The notes under the pieces: model-generated | The model's input: the letters and a program-made list of their open reading frames with translations, nothing else | Told to the model about the DNA's origin: nothing | Database searches by the model: none | Position numbers and translations under genes: made by a program | Shown here: positions 9,105-19,300 of the stretch, one piece after another | Layout of the letters: every line of letters begins with the position of its first letter | Position numbering within the stretch: position 1 is the stretch's first letter | NCBI GenBank assembly: GCA_023450615.1 | Contig: JAEXGT010000091.1 | Span: forward strand, 11,201-75,200 | From: Pseudomonadota bacterium | GTDB lineage: Bacteria; Pseudomonadota; Alphaproteobacteria; Rhizobiales; Beijerinckiaceae | Direction: 5' to 3' | DNA length: 64,000 bases

Positions 9105-10745
9105 GTGACTTCGACGGCCTACGACACGAATCTCGATAAGAACCCGGCGAATTATCAACCGCTGACGCCCCTCACCTTTCTGGAGCGCGCCGCAGGCGTT
9201 CATCCCGAGCGAACGGCCATCATCCATGGCTCCCTGAAGCGCAGCTATCGCGATTTCTATGCCCGCTCACGGCGTCTCGCTTCGGCTCTGAGACAGCGCG
9301 GCATCGGACGCGGCGATACGGTGTCGGTGATTTTACCCAACACTCCGGCCATGCTCGAATGTCATTACGGCGTGCCCATGGCGGGAGCGGTGCTGAACAC
9401 GCTCAATACCCGCCTCGATGCGAAGATCATCGCCTTCTCTCTCGATCACAGCGAGGCGAAGGTTCTCATCACGGACCGGGAGTTCTCCAGTGTCGTGAAG
9501 GCCGCCCTCGAACTCGTCGCCGTGAAGCCGCTCGTCATCCATTATGACGATCCTGAGTTTACAGGTCCGGGCGAACGACTGGGTGAGATCGAGTACGAGG
9601 AATTTCTGGCGGAAGGCGATCCGGACTTCGCCTGGAGCCTTCCGGGCGATGAATGGGACGCCATCACCCTGAACTATACATCCGGCACGACAGGCGATCC
9701 GAAAGGCGTCGTCTACCACCATCGCGGCGCCTATCTGCTCGCCTTGGGCAACATCGTCACCGGCGCCATGAGCCAGCATCCGGTCTATCTGTGGACGCTC
9801 CCCATGTTCCACTGCAATGGCTGGTGCTTCCCATGGTCTCTGTCGATCGTCGCAGGCACCCATGTTTGCCTGCGCGCCGTGCGTGCGAAGCCGATATACG
9901 ACGCGCTCGCCGACCACAAAGTGACACATCTGTGCGGCGCGCCCATCGTCATGTCGACGCTGCTCAATGCGCCTCCAGAGGAAAAGCGCGACCTGCCGCA
10001 CACCGTCCGCTTCATGACGGCGGCGGCTCCGCCCCCGGAAGCCGTTCTGGCCGCTATGAAAGCCGCCGGGTTCGACGTGACGCACCTCTATGGCCTGACG
10101 GAAGTCTATGGGCCTGCCGTCGTGAATGAATGGCATGAGGGTTGGAACGAATTGCCGTCACAGGACTATGCGGCAAAGAAGGCCCGGCAGGGCGTGCGCT
10201 ATCCGGTGCTAGAAGCGCTCGATGTTCTCGACCCGGACACGATGCAGCCTGTACCGGCGGACGGATCGACACTCGGCGAAGTCATGTTCCGCGGCAATGT
10301 GGTGATGAAGGGCTACCTCAAGAACCCCTCCGCGACCGCGAAAGCCTTCGCCGGCGGCTGGTTCCATTCCGGCGATCTCGGCGTGAAATATCCCGACGGC
10401 TATATCCAGCTCAAGGACCGCTCGAAGGACATCATCATCTCAGGGGGCGAGAATATCTCCTCCATCGAGGTTGAGGATGCGCTGTACAAGCATCCGGCGG
10501 TGCAGGCGGTTGCCGTCGTCGCCATGCCCGACGAGAAATGGGGCGAGACGCCTTGCGCTTTCGTTGAGGTCAAGCCCGGTCAGGCCGTGTCGCCTGAAGA
10601 TCTGATTGCATGGTGCAAACAGCACCTCGCCTCTTACAAATGCCCGCGCAATGTGATCTTCACCGAACTGCCGAAAACCTCCACCGGCAAGATCCAAAAG
10701 TTCCAGCTGCGCGAAATGGCGCGCGCTCATGCGGGAGCGGCTTGA
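9105..10745 (+). CDS. AMP-forming acyl-CoA synthetase (fatty-acid/short-chain acyl ligase)
   Basis: 546 residues if the GTG at 9105 (VTSTAYDTNLDKN) is used; the frame stays open upstream to 9018, but that extension looks non-coding. It activates a carboxylic acid to its acyl-AMP and then acyl-CoA. The adenylate-forming core motif is YTSGTTGDPKGV near residue 185, followed by LYGLTEVYGPA, WFHSGDLG, and the catalytic C-terminal lysine motif TSTGKIQKF. The sequence resembles the medium-chain/acetate-like ligases common in Rhizobiales. It converges on a crotonase gene 10 bp away, suggesting acyl-CoA metabolism, but they are on opposite strands. Confidence 0.9.
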   Translation: MTSTAYDTNLDKNPANYQPLTPLTFLERAAGVHPERTAIIHGSLKRSYRDFYARSRRLASALRQRGIGRGDTVSVILPNTPAMLECHYGVPMAGAVLNTLNTRLDAKIIAFSLDHSEAKVLITDREFSSVVKAALELVAVKPLVIHYDDPEFTGPGERLGEIEYEEFLAEGDPDFAWSLPGDEWDAITLNYTSGTTGDPKGVVYHHRGAYLLALGNIVTGAMSQHPVYLWTLPMFHCNGWCFPWSLSIVAGTHVCLRAVRAKPIYDALADHKVTHLCGAPIVMSTLLNAPPEEKRDLPHTVRFMTAAAPPPEAVLAAMKAAGFDVTHLYGLTEVYGPAVVNEWHEGWNELPSQDYAAKKARQGVRYPVLEALDVLDPDTMQPVPADGSTLGEVMFRGNVVMKGYLKNPSATAKAFAGGWFHSGDLGVKYPDGYIQLKDRSKDIIISGGENISSIEVEDALYKHPAVQAVAVVAMPDEKWGETPCAFVEVKPGQAVSPEDLIAWCKQHLASYKCPRNVIFTELPKTSTGKIQKFQLREMARAHAGAA

Positions 10746-10755
10746 GAGGAAGCTT

Positions 10756-11556
10756 TCAGCGCCCCTTCCAGACGGGCTTGCGCTTGCCGATGAACGCGTC
10801 GATTCCCTCTGCGGCATCCTCGGCCATCATGTTGCAGGCCATCACCTGCCCGGCATAGGCATAGGCCTCTTCCAGGCCCATGCTGCGTTGCCGGCCGAAC
10901 ATCGCCTTTCCGGTGCGGATCGCCACAGGGCTCTTGGAGCAGATATCCGAGGCAAGCGAGGCAACAGCCGCATCGAGTTCGGCATCGGGGGCAACCCGGT
11001 TGATCAAGCCGTAAGCGAGCGCATCGGCAGCGGAAATGAACTTTCCCGTCACCAGCATTTCGAACGCCTTCTTCGGCGCGACATTGCGCGAGAGCGCCAC
11101 TGCCGGCGTGGAGCAGAAGAGGCCCACATTGATGCCGGATACCGCAAATGTCGCGCTCTCGGCGGCAACGGCAAGATCGCAGGATGCGACGAGCTGGCAT
11201 CCCGCAGCGGTCGCCATGCCCTGCACGCGGGCGATCACCGGAACGGGGAAGTTCACGATGCCTTGCATCACGCGGCCGCAGCGTTGAAACAGATCCTCGT
11301 AATAATCCTGACGCGGGTTCGCGCGCATCTGCTTCAAGTCGTGCCCGGCGCAGAACGCCTTGCCCGCCGCCGCAATCACGAGACAGCCGATGCTCTCGTC
11401 ATCGCCAAGCTCATCCAGGTTCTCCTGGAGCGCCCGCAGCATCTCCTCCGACAGCGCATTGTACTGGCCGGGCCGGTTCAATGTCAGGGTGACAACGCCA
11501 TCCCTCTCCTCACGGATCAGAATGGATTCATCGGAAACGGTCTGCTGCGCGCTCAT
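10756..11556 (-). CDS. Enoyl-CoA hydratase/isomerase-fold protein, ECHDC3-like, catalytic glutamates missing
   Basis: 266 residues with a crotonase fold. The oxyanion-hole segments are present: GKAFCAGHDLKQM near residue 70 and the GMATAAGCQLVASCD region near residue 120. Where classical hydratases carry the first catalytic Glu (GGCELA) this protein has Gln (AGCQLV). Where the second is expected (PE before the GxxP loop) it reads SGINVGLFCSTPA. Canonical hydration is therefore doubtful; CoA-ester binding is still likely. It is convergent with the acyl-CoA synthetase. Homologues of this type (mammalian ECHDC3 group) have no firm reaction assigned. Confidence 0.85.
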   Translation of the reverse strand: MSAQQTVSDESILIREERDGVVTLTLNRPGQYNALSEEMLRALQENLDELGDDESIGCLVIAAAGKAFCAGHDLKQMRANPRQDYYEDLFQRCGRVMQGIVNFPVPVIARVQGMATAAGCQLVASCDLAVAAESATFAVSGINVGLFCSTPAVALSRNVAPKKAFEMLVTGKFISAADALAYGLINRVAPDAELDAAVASLASDICSKSPVAIRTGKAMFGRQRSMGLEEAYAYAGQVMACNMMAEDAAEGIDAFIGKRKPVWKGR

Positions 11557-11662
11557 GGATCACCTCTTCCGTCCCGTCAAACTTAGGCATGTTGTCGCTA
11601 GGTTCCAAGCCGAATATGCTCAAGCGCAGAACATGCTCCACGCAGGGCGGGAAGGAAGCCAC

Positions 11663-12235
11663 ATGAACAAAGCCCCCATCAGCCGGTTCCCGACGCCCGA
11701 GATTTCCGATCTACCGGAAGATATCCGCGTGCGCATCCTCGCCGTCCAGGAGAAGTCAGGATTCGTGCCGAACGTGTTTCTGGTTCTCGCTCGCCGCCCG
11801 GACGAATTCCGCGCCTTCTTCGCCTATCACGATGCCCTGATGGACAAGCCCGGCAACCTTACCAAGGCCGAGCGCGAGATGATCGTGGTGGCGACCAGCA
11901 ACGCCAACCAGTGCCAATATTGCGTCGTCGCACATGGTGCGATTCTGCGCATCAGGGCGAAGAACCCGCTGATCGCCGATCAGGTCGCCATCAACTACCG
12001 AAAAGCCGATATCACCGATCGGCAAAAGGCAATGCTCGACTTCGCCATGAAAGTAGCCTTTGAGGCCTATGCCGTCGACGACGCCGATCTTGCGGCATTG
12101 AACGCCCATGGCTTCAGCGAGGAAGATGCCTGGGACATCGCTGCGATCGCCGCTTTCTTCGGCATGTCGAACCGCATGGCCAATGTCACCAGCATGCGGC
12201 CCAATGACGAGTTTTACATGCTGGGTCGCGGCTGA
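11663..12235 (+). CDS. AhpD-like peroxidase-related protein (carboxymuconolactone decarboxylase fold)
   Basis: 190 residues from ATG 11663, with a GGAAGGAAG ribosome-binding site. The AhpD-type redox motif CQYCVVAHG lies near residue 85 within the helical core, preceded by LTKAEREMIVVATS, which is diagnostic of the uncharacterised peroxidase-related group. The vicinal cysteines and histidine form a proton-relay/disulfide centre in AhpD, so a thiol-dependent peroxide or alkyl-peroxide role in the cytoplasm is expected. It is transcribed away from the crotonase gene 106 bp upstream and followed by a long non-coding region. Confidence 0.85.
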   Translation: MNKAPISRFPTPEISDLPEDIRVRILAVQEKSGFVPNVFLVLARRPDEFRAFFAYHDALMDKPGNLTKAEREMIVVATSNANQCQYCVVAHGAILRIRAKNPLIADQVAINYRKADITDRQKAMLDFAMKVAFEAYAVDDADLAALNAHGFSEEDAWDIAAIAAFFGMSNRMANVTSMRPNDEFYMLGRG

Positions 12236-12992
12236 GGCATGACCCGCTGGATATGAGGACTGAAGGAGCTGTCCCGGGAAGAACCCAAGCTGGCATCCGT
12301 CGACCAAGCCTATTATGGGGGGCAGCCAACCGGGCAGCTTAATAGCCATGCCAAGCGATCAGGAGAACGGGATCGTATAGGCGGTTATCCGAAGCCGCCT
12401 TGAAACACATAATCCCACAGTCACAAAAGTATATGAGACTGCCTTAATCTAAAACTTTAATTATATGATCGATCAATAATAGGAAATATCTACAATAGGT
12501 AGCTCATTTTAAATATTAGATAGCGTCATTCTGCTCGATACTCTTTTGGATATCAAATACCCCTTAAGAAGTAATATTATACTAAATAGCAACTTCTCCA
12601 TCATTGCCGGGCAGAGCCAAGCTGGCGTAGTAAATTATCCGTGAATCGCAACAATCGCAGGCAAGGGGCTTATTTATGTAAGTAAGGGATAGATGCCATT
12701 ATGCCAATATACTGAAAACATATTCATGGCATGGCACAAATATTCCAACAGCTTGAACTTTGTCTTAATTGTAGGTTACTGTAATTGCTCTGTGGCTCAG
12801 CAACCTTCAATGCTTCCACAACCACAGCGCGACGCGGTGTATTCCTAAATCTTCTTTGGAAGAGGTTTCAAGCCAGCTCTCAAATCAGGCGGCCGCATTA
12901 CTGCGGTCGCGTCGAAGAAAACACAATGTAAATTCAAAGCGTACAACAGAACTCCGGAATCCCACGATTCCGAAGAAGGAGTATTTGTACCC
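12236..12992. other. AT-rich non-coding region upstream of the surface-polysaccharide operon
   Basis: About 750 bp with no credible gene on either strand. The segment from about 12410 to 12780 is markedly AT-rich compared with everything around it, with runs such as TTTAATTATATGATCG and several near-consensus -10 boxes (TATACT-like). Composition and position suggest a regulatory or silenced region controlling the downstream operon, or the edge of an acquired segment. No RNA gene or repeat family was recognised. Confidence 0.6.
12955..12972 (+). promoter_or_regulatory. Hairpin directly upstream of the ribosome-binding site
   Basis: A perfect 7-bp inverted repeat, CGGAATC / GATTCCG with a CCAC loop, ends one base before the GAAGAAGGAG ribosome-binding site of the HlyD-like gene. 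It is too close to that gene to terminate anything useful and has no T run, so it is more likely to affect translation or mRNA stability. Confidence 0.5.
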
Positions 12993-14765
12993 ATGAACGG
13001 GATCGAAGCAGGCGATGTACTGCGGATCGCAGTAATTAGCGGCCTAATCGGCTTTGGCGTTTTCTGCGTCTCTTATGCATTAAGTGTTTGGTTCAAGCGA
13101 AATCGAACGAAGCCAAATAATTTTACCCGGTTCAGCTTCCTTGCATTTATCCTTGGCGTCTTTGGCGCGGCAAGCAATTGGGCCTACATGGAGTTTTCAG
13201 AGCGCAATGGCATTGTCGGTGGGCAAGACCTCTTTGTGGTCCATGCCAAGCGCAACGTCACGACTGACAAGCTGGCGCCAGAAGGGCACATCGACGAGGG
13301 GGAGCGTCTTGTAGAATTCATCCCGCCCGCCATCGAAGGTCAGCTGGCGGTGATCGACAGCCACATCAAGCAATCCGCAGCTAAAATTCAGACGTTCGAT
13401 CTTCGTGCACTTCCGGTGGACGCCCTGTTGCTCCAAAGACAAGCACAGCTTCGCACGCAGATCGATCAGGCCAAGACCTTCCAGTTCGATCTTCAGAAGT
13501 CGCGCCGCGAAGTCGAAAAATCCCTGAATGATGTCCGCAACCAATTGGCGAAGGAGCTGAGTCAAATTGATCTGCAGATGGCAGAACACCGCGAGCAGCT
13601 TGTCGCTGCAACCGCACAACTGCGGATCGCGCAGGGAGCGTCCGAGCGCGCAGAAAACCTGCGTAAGACCGGCATCGCCACGGTCAGCGTATCGGAAGAG
13701 AAATCCTCTATAGTTCTAACGCAGACCCTAGCCCTCAACAAAGCGAAGTCCGGCATCGCCTCTCTCGATCGCTACAAGGCGGCCGTCGACAACCGCTATA
13801 GCGAGACCATCAGGGCCCTGGACCTTCAGATGGCCAATGTTGATAGGGATCTAAAGGGTGTCGGTCAGTCCCTGGAGAGTCTGACGGCACATCTGTCGCT
13901 GATCGAAAAGCAGGTTATCGAAGATCGCCAGCGAGCGCACGATGCGACCGAGCGGGAGAAGGATGCAGCTCGCCACGAGCTCGAGGCTTTGCAAGCCGAA
14001 CGCGTAGCCACCATCGCTGTGACCCAGGTCAAAGCCCCTTTCACGGGCGAGGTCGTATATCGTCACCCCGCTCCAGGCTTTGCTCCAGAGAACACGCCGG
14101 TCATGGCCGTATCGAAAGGCAGCGGCTTCGTCGCCCGCGTGTGGCTCCCCATCGACGAGGTCGAAAAGGTTCGTGCCGCAGGCAAGGTGCAGTTCGCTCT
14201 TGAGCAGCCAATCCTGAACAAGTTCTTCGTAGGCGAATACCATTCATTTGTGGAGGCTCCGTTCGAAAAGAACCGAGTTATTGCTCATTTCGACGCCAAG
14301 CTTCCGCTCGAAGCCATTACGCTTCTGGCCAGCGCCGGAAATCCAGTTCCAGTGCGCCTCCTGTGGCGTCCGAACCTGATGGAAAGCCAGGCATTCGTGG
14401 GCAGTCTCGGCCTTGCTGCACTTGGTCTCCTCGGGGGGCTCGTCGCCGCGACCCGTGGCACGCGGAAAGACCAGGAACTCCGGCCGGCTCAGATCGACTA
14501 CGAGGCTCGGGATCGGCGCTTGCAAGAAGTGGCGCGCAGCTTTCACGAGCTTCTCCGCTCAGGCAACATCGAGAATGACCCTGATCTGGTGCGCGGGATC
14601 ATTAAGCTCATCGATCAGATTGGCGAACCTGCTGTCTTGGCTCTGCGCAACGAGATTGTCTTCGACGGTGAACTTGAAGACGCCATCAGCAATGTCCAAG
14701 ACCCATCCGTCATCGCAGTTCTCGGCATCGTTCGCGATCAGGTGACCATCGCGCACGTCGCGTAA
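12993..14765 (+). CDS. HlyD-like membrane-fusion/periplasmic adaptor of a polysaccharide export system
   Basis: 590 residues. Two N-terminal membrane segments lie at about residues 10-34 and 44-66. A long alternating helical region (about 115-345) has heptad character, as in the alpha-hairpin of adaptor proteins. A lipoyl/beta-barrel part starts around VKAPFTGEVVYRHPAPG (about residue 350). A further hydrophobic helix lies near 468-488 (GLAALGLLGGLVAA), with a cytoplasmic tail of about 100 residues. It is 14 bp upstream of a processive glycosyltransferase gene. The arrangement recalls the rhizobial bgsB-bgsA pair for mixed-linkage beta-glucan and the Alg44-Alg8 pair, so it probably guides nascent polymer across the periplasm. 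The polymer is unknown. Confidence 0.78.
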   Translation: MNGIEAGDVLRIAVISGLIGFGVFCVSYALSVWFKRNRTKPNNFTRFSFLAFILGVFGAASNWAYMEFSERNGIVGGQDLFVVHAKRNVTTDKLAPEGHIDEGERLVEFIPPAIEGQLAVIDSHIKQSAAKIQTFDLRALPVDALLLQRQAQLRTQIDQAKTFQFDLQKSRREVEKSLNDVRNQLAKELSQIDLQMAEHREQLVAATAQLRIAQGASERAENLRKTGIATVSVSEEKSSIVLTQTLALNKAKSGIASLDRYKAAVDNRYSETIRALDLQMANVDRDLKGVGQSLESLTAHLSLIEKQVIEDRQRAHDATEREKDAARHELEALQAERVATIAVTQVKAPFTGEVVYRHPAPGFAPENTPVMAVSKGSGFVARVWLPIDEVEKVRAAGKVQFALEQPILNKFFVGEYHSFVEAPFEKNRVIAHFDAKLPLEAITLLASAGNPVPVRLLWRPNLMESQAFVGSLGLAALGLLGGLVAATRGTRKDQELRPAQIDYEARDRRLQEVARSFHELLRSGNIENDPDLVRGIIKLIDQIGEPAVLALRNEIVFDGELEDAISNVQDPSVIAVLGIVRDQVTIAHVA

Positions 14766-14779
14766 GCAAGGCAGCATTC

Positions 14780-16228
14780 ATGAGCGAACTTGTAAATCGC
14801 GTGCCCGTAATCGGGGAGTTTCGCGCGCACCCTCGCACTTACCCACGATGGCTGATCAACTTCCTTGCGGTGGTTACTTTTCTCTATGGCTTGACGCTGT
14901 CATTCACCCTGCCCTGGACCGTTCATGAGGCCGTTTTCGAACAGAACAAGGGCCTCTTGAGCAAGGGCTTCCTGCCGACATTATGGGGCATCTTTCTGAT
15001 CGTGATCGGCGCCATAGTCATGCTTCGCTGGATTACGGTTCAAGCGCTGGCGTTCTATGAACACGATCGGTTGCGCAGGACACCTCCGACGGAACTCGAT
15101 AAGGAGAAAGCTCCATTCGTATCGATTCTTGTTCCTGCCTATAACGAGTCCGATACGGTCATCAGCGCGATCACATCTCTCGTGACACTCGATTATCCGA
15201 GCTACGAAGTGATATTTGTCGATGACGGCTCAACGGACGACACTTACGTCAAAGCCTTTCCGATGGCGGGCGAATACAAGAATTGCAGGTTGTCCGTTTT
15301 CACGAAGCCCAATGGCGGCAAGTGGAGCAGCCTGAATTTCGCCTACCAAAAAGCCAAGGGCGATTTGATTTTGTGCGTGGATGCCGATTCCGGGCTGGCT
15401 GAGGACGCGCTCAAGGTGATGGTGCCGCGTCTGTTTGAAAAAGGAGTTGTCGGAGTAGCCGGACAGGTGACGATCCGCAATCGCGTCAACTTCCTGACTC
15501 GTCTGCAAGCAGCGGAATATCTGCTCGGCAACGGCGGCATGCGCATGGCACTGAGCTATCTTGGCGCAGTGACGGTCGTTCCCGGCCCCATTGGCCTTTA
15601 CAAGCGCGAGATCATGGCGGAGATCGCCAAGCTGCCAGGGAACCAGCCATCGGAAGCCATGAAGCGCCATGGCGATGGCATCGTGTATGGACCGATGTCG
15701 GGAGAGACTTTCGCAGAAGACTTTCAGCTTTCGCTGTCTGCGCTCGCCCTTGGTGGCCGCATTGTCTATGAGCCGCGCGCATACGCCTATACAAAGTGCC
15801 CGGAAGACGTCTCAGCACTTATGAGCCAACGCTATCGCTGGATGCGCGGCACGTGGCAGGTTTACGCGATTTACATCCGCATTCTGCGAGGCTTGAGCAG
15901 GGACAAAGCGCCAATGCTCGGGATCGTGATGATGATCCTGTACCCGGTGGATATCTACCTGATTCCGTTGCTTAACTTCTATTTCTGGATGGCAATCGTC
16001 TATTCGGTCGCGTCGGGCCTTGCGATGGACTTCGTTATTGCCTGGATCGGATCCGTTGGTCTGCTGAACATCATGACGGCCATGATCTACATCCTCGAGC
16101 AGGATGACGATGTCAGTTTGATCCCCTTCATTCCAATCCTCGACATCTACCAAAGCCTATTGGTGAACAGTGCGTGGGTGGTAGCTGCGGTCGACGAAGC
16201 TCGGGGCACGGGAATGAGATGGCACTAG
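14780..16228 (+). CDS. Processive family-2 glycosyltransferase (polysaccharide synthase)
   Basis: 482-residue membrane synthase. Two N-terminal helices (about 25-50 and 65-95) precede the cytoplasmic GT-A domain. Diagnostic residues are all present: VPAYNES, VDDGSTDD, the DADSG metal site, the EDFQLS catalytic-base segment and the QRYRWMRGTWQ acceptor-site motif of cellulose, hyaluronan and PNAG synthases. Three or four C-terminal helices complete the export channel. There is no PilZ or other c-di-GMP domain and the C-tail is short. It is co-transcribed with the HlyD-like adaptor. Sugar donor and linkage cannot be read from the sequence. Confidence 0.9.
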   Translation: MSELVNRVPVIGEFRAHPRTYPRWLINFLAVVTFLYGLTLSFTLPWTVHEAVFEQNKGLLSKGFLPTLWGIFLIVIGAIVMLRWITVQALAFYEHDRLRRTPPTELDKEKAPFVSILVPAYNESDTVISAITSLVTLDYPSYEVIFVDDGSTDDTYVKAFPMAGEYKNCRLSVFTKPNGGKWSSLNFAYQKAKGDLILCVDADSGLAEDALKVMVPRLFEKGVVGVAGQVTIRNRVNFLTRLQAAEYLLGNGGMRMALSYLGAVTVVPGPIGLYKREIMAEIAKLPGNQPSEAMKRHGDGIVYGPMSGETFAEDFQLSLSALALGGRIVYEPRAYAYTKCPEDVSALMSQRYRWMRGTWQVYAIYIRILRGLSRDKAPMLGIVMMILYPVDIYLIPLLNFYFWMAIVYSVASGLAMDFVIAWIGSVGLLNIMTAMIYILEQDDDVSLIPFIPILDIYQSLLVNSAWVVAAVDEARGTGMRWH

Positions 16229-16355
16229 AGAAGGGGAAGAGCATGGCACGGCGCTTTACCAACACATTCCGCATGCGACCGTGCTCCGCGCTGCCAGTCC
16301 CTGCCCGCAATTTTAATCTGTCTGAACAGTCTCGGCGGCAAGAGGGAGAGTCGTT

Positions 16356-19300
16356 ATGGAACCAGTTGTAACACAAGACCCCGTAACCGGGGCGTGGACG
16401 GTTGTAACCCAGGATGGCAATCGCACGATCACAACCCGCTTCACGGCGGACTGGACATTCACGGGCGCCACCGAAGTCGATCGGCCCAATGCAACAACCG
16501 TAACCACGATGGAGTTTAACGCATCCTATGTGATGACCGGTGCGATATCGGTCATCACTGAGGGTGGGTTCATCACCACGCGCACATTCGACGGGAACTG
16601 GAACGTCATCAGCGAGACCACTGTCCCGGAGACGGATCCTGCTCTTCCGGTCATCACGATTTCCGACGCCGCAGCCGTGACTGAAGGCGGAGCGCTAAGC
16701 TATACGATTTCCCTCGATAAGGCCGCGACAACGGACGTGACGGTGACTGTCTCTGCGGCAGGTAGCACGGCTACGGACGGTACGGATTTCACGCTGCCCT
16801 CCACCACGGTCACCATTCCATCCGGACAGACCAGCGTTACCTTTCTGGTGAACACGATCGACGACCAGAATCAGGAGTCGCTTGAAGCGGTTGCCCTTCA
16901 ACTGTCCAACCCTAGTGGCGCAACTTTGGGCGCAAAGACCAGCGCGACCGGCACCATCCTGGACAATGATGCACCTCCCGCTGACCTGCCGACCATCTCG
17001 ATTGCCAATGCCCCGGATGTGACGGAAGGCGGCGACGCTGTCTTCACCATCACCCTATCGAAGGCATCGGACACTCCTGTGACAGTCAACTACGTCACGG
17101 TGGGAGGCGACGCGCAAGATGGAGACGACTACACAGGCTCACAGGGAACGATCACTATCCCGGCTGGTCAGACCAGCATCACTTTGTCGATCGCGACAAT
17201 CAACGATTCAACCTATGAATCCAGACCCGAGACATTTTCAGTCAGCTTGTCCGACCCTGTCGGCGCAACACTTTACAAGGATGGCGCGTTTGTCCGGATC
17301 CTCGACAATGACCCTGCACCGGTCTTGCCGACAATCAGCATTTCCGATGCTCCGACGGTAACTGAAGGCGGCCTTATGACCTTCACGGTAACGTTGAGCG
17401 CAGCACAGACGAGTCCGGTCACCGTTGAATATTGGTCATCGATCAGCACGCCGGATTACACCTCCGCTGCCGGAGTTCTGACATTCGACCCGGGGCAGAC
17501 GACGAAGACGATCAGCATCCAGACCAATCCCGACACTGAGGTTGAGCAGAACGAAACGGTCACCATGAACCTACAGGCGCCATCTGGCGCAACCATCTCG
17601 CGGGCCGTCGCCACTGGCATCATCAGCGATGGTCCACCCGTATCGAACCTTCCGACCATTTCCATTAATGACATCACGGTGGACGAGAACGGCCGGGCGA
17701 TCTTCACCGTTTCCATGTCGAAACCGTGGTCCGAAACCGTCGAGGTTCGATACGCGACCGAAAACGGTACGGCATTGAACGGGGCAGACTACATTGCCAA
17801 GGAGGGCGTTATTCGCTTCTTCCCCGGCAACAGCCTTACGACGTCTGTCGTTGTCCAACTGCAAAACGACGGTAACTCCGAGCCCGTCGAAACCATGAAA
17901 GTGAATTTGTCGAACCCGGTCAATGCGACGATTGCCAAGGCAACCGGCACACTGACCATCAACGATGACGATGCCGGAGCGCCCGCTCCGCCGGCAGGCA
18001 GTCCATTCACAGCAATCGCTACGGGTCAAATTCGCGACGATCTCTCTAATGGAGCGGGTCCGGATAGCATTGACAATCTCACATCCACCCTGACCACATT
18101 TCAGCGCGCCTCAACAAATGAGGAAACTCGTGGCGCTCTCGAATTCGACCTGTCATCGGTCACGGGCACCATCACCAGCGCGGTCCTGCGGGTATCCATG
18201 GAATATGTATGGGATTCGCCGGAGCAGATGAAGGCTTACGTCTACACAGGCAATGGACAGGTCACGCAAGCAGATTGGAATGCAGGCACAGAGGCAGGCG
18301 CCGCAAATTTCACCACCAGCGGCTCGCAGGGTCGCGCCTTTGCGGACATCACACTTGATGCAGCGACCGTCCAGGCCGCGAAAGCGAACGGTGGCATTGT
18401 CGGCATCGTCTTCAGGGCGGATGGCCTTGAATCCGCCGCGGAGGGCGGCGCTTCTTTCTACCGCGACGGCGCAACTCTCTTCATCGATTCTCAGGAGACG
18501 CCTCCGCCGCCTGCTCCAACGGTCACGATTGACGATGCCACCGTAGATGAGGGCGGCGTGGCCACGTTCACGGTAACGCTGTCTGCTCCTGCCAATGGGC
18601 CGGTAACGGTCGATTACGCCACGAATACAACGGGAGGGACGGCATCTCCGAATGACTTCACGGCTGCCAACGGTACCGTGACCTTTGCGGCGGGCGAGAC
18701 ATCGAAGCTCATCACGGTGCAAACCACGCAGGATGGCAATGTTGAGCCCGACGAGACCTTTGCCGTTGCCCTCAGCGCCCCTTCAGGAGCCACGCTTGGC
18801 GCGAAGGCAACGGGAATTGGAACGATCCTCAACGAGGATCAAGCTCCGCTCCCGACGCTCAGTGTCTCTGACGTCACCGTGATCGAAGGTGGCAACGCCG
18901 TTGTGGAAGTCCGCCTGTCGGGAAGTGCCACCGGACCGGTAACGGTGGCCTACGCAACCACGGCCGGAACAGCATCACAAGCCGACTTCGTAGCCGCCAG
19001 CGGGAGCCTGACCTTCGCGGCAGGCGAGACCGTGAAACAGGTCACGATTGCAACCATCAACGACTCGTCAGTGGAAGCGAATGAAAGCTTCAACTTCAAC
19101 ATCACCAACCCGACCGGGGCCACCATCGCCGATTCTCAAGGCGTGATCACCATCACGGACAACGACACTGCAATTACGATCAATGGCACTGCAGCGGCCA
19201 ATACTCTCAACGGGACAGCGGCCAATGAGATCATCAACGGCCTTGGCGGCAACGATACCATCAATGGTGGCGCTGGCGACGATCAGTTGAATGGCGGCGC

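Noticed and set aside
16174..16371. 65-codon frame between synthase and RTX genes
   Set aside because: Overlaps the synthase end out of frame and has no recognisable features; probably spacer.
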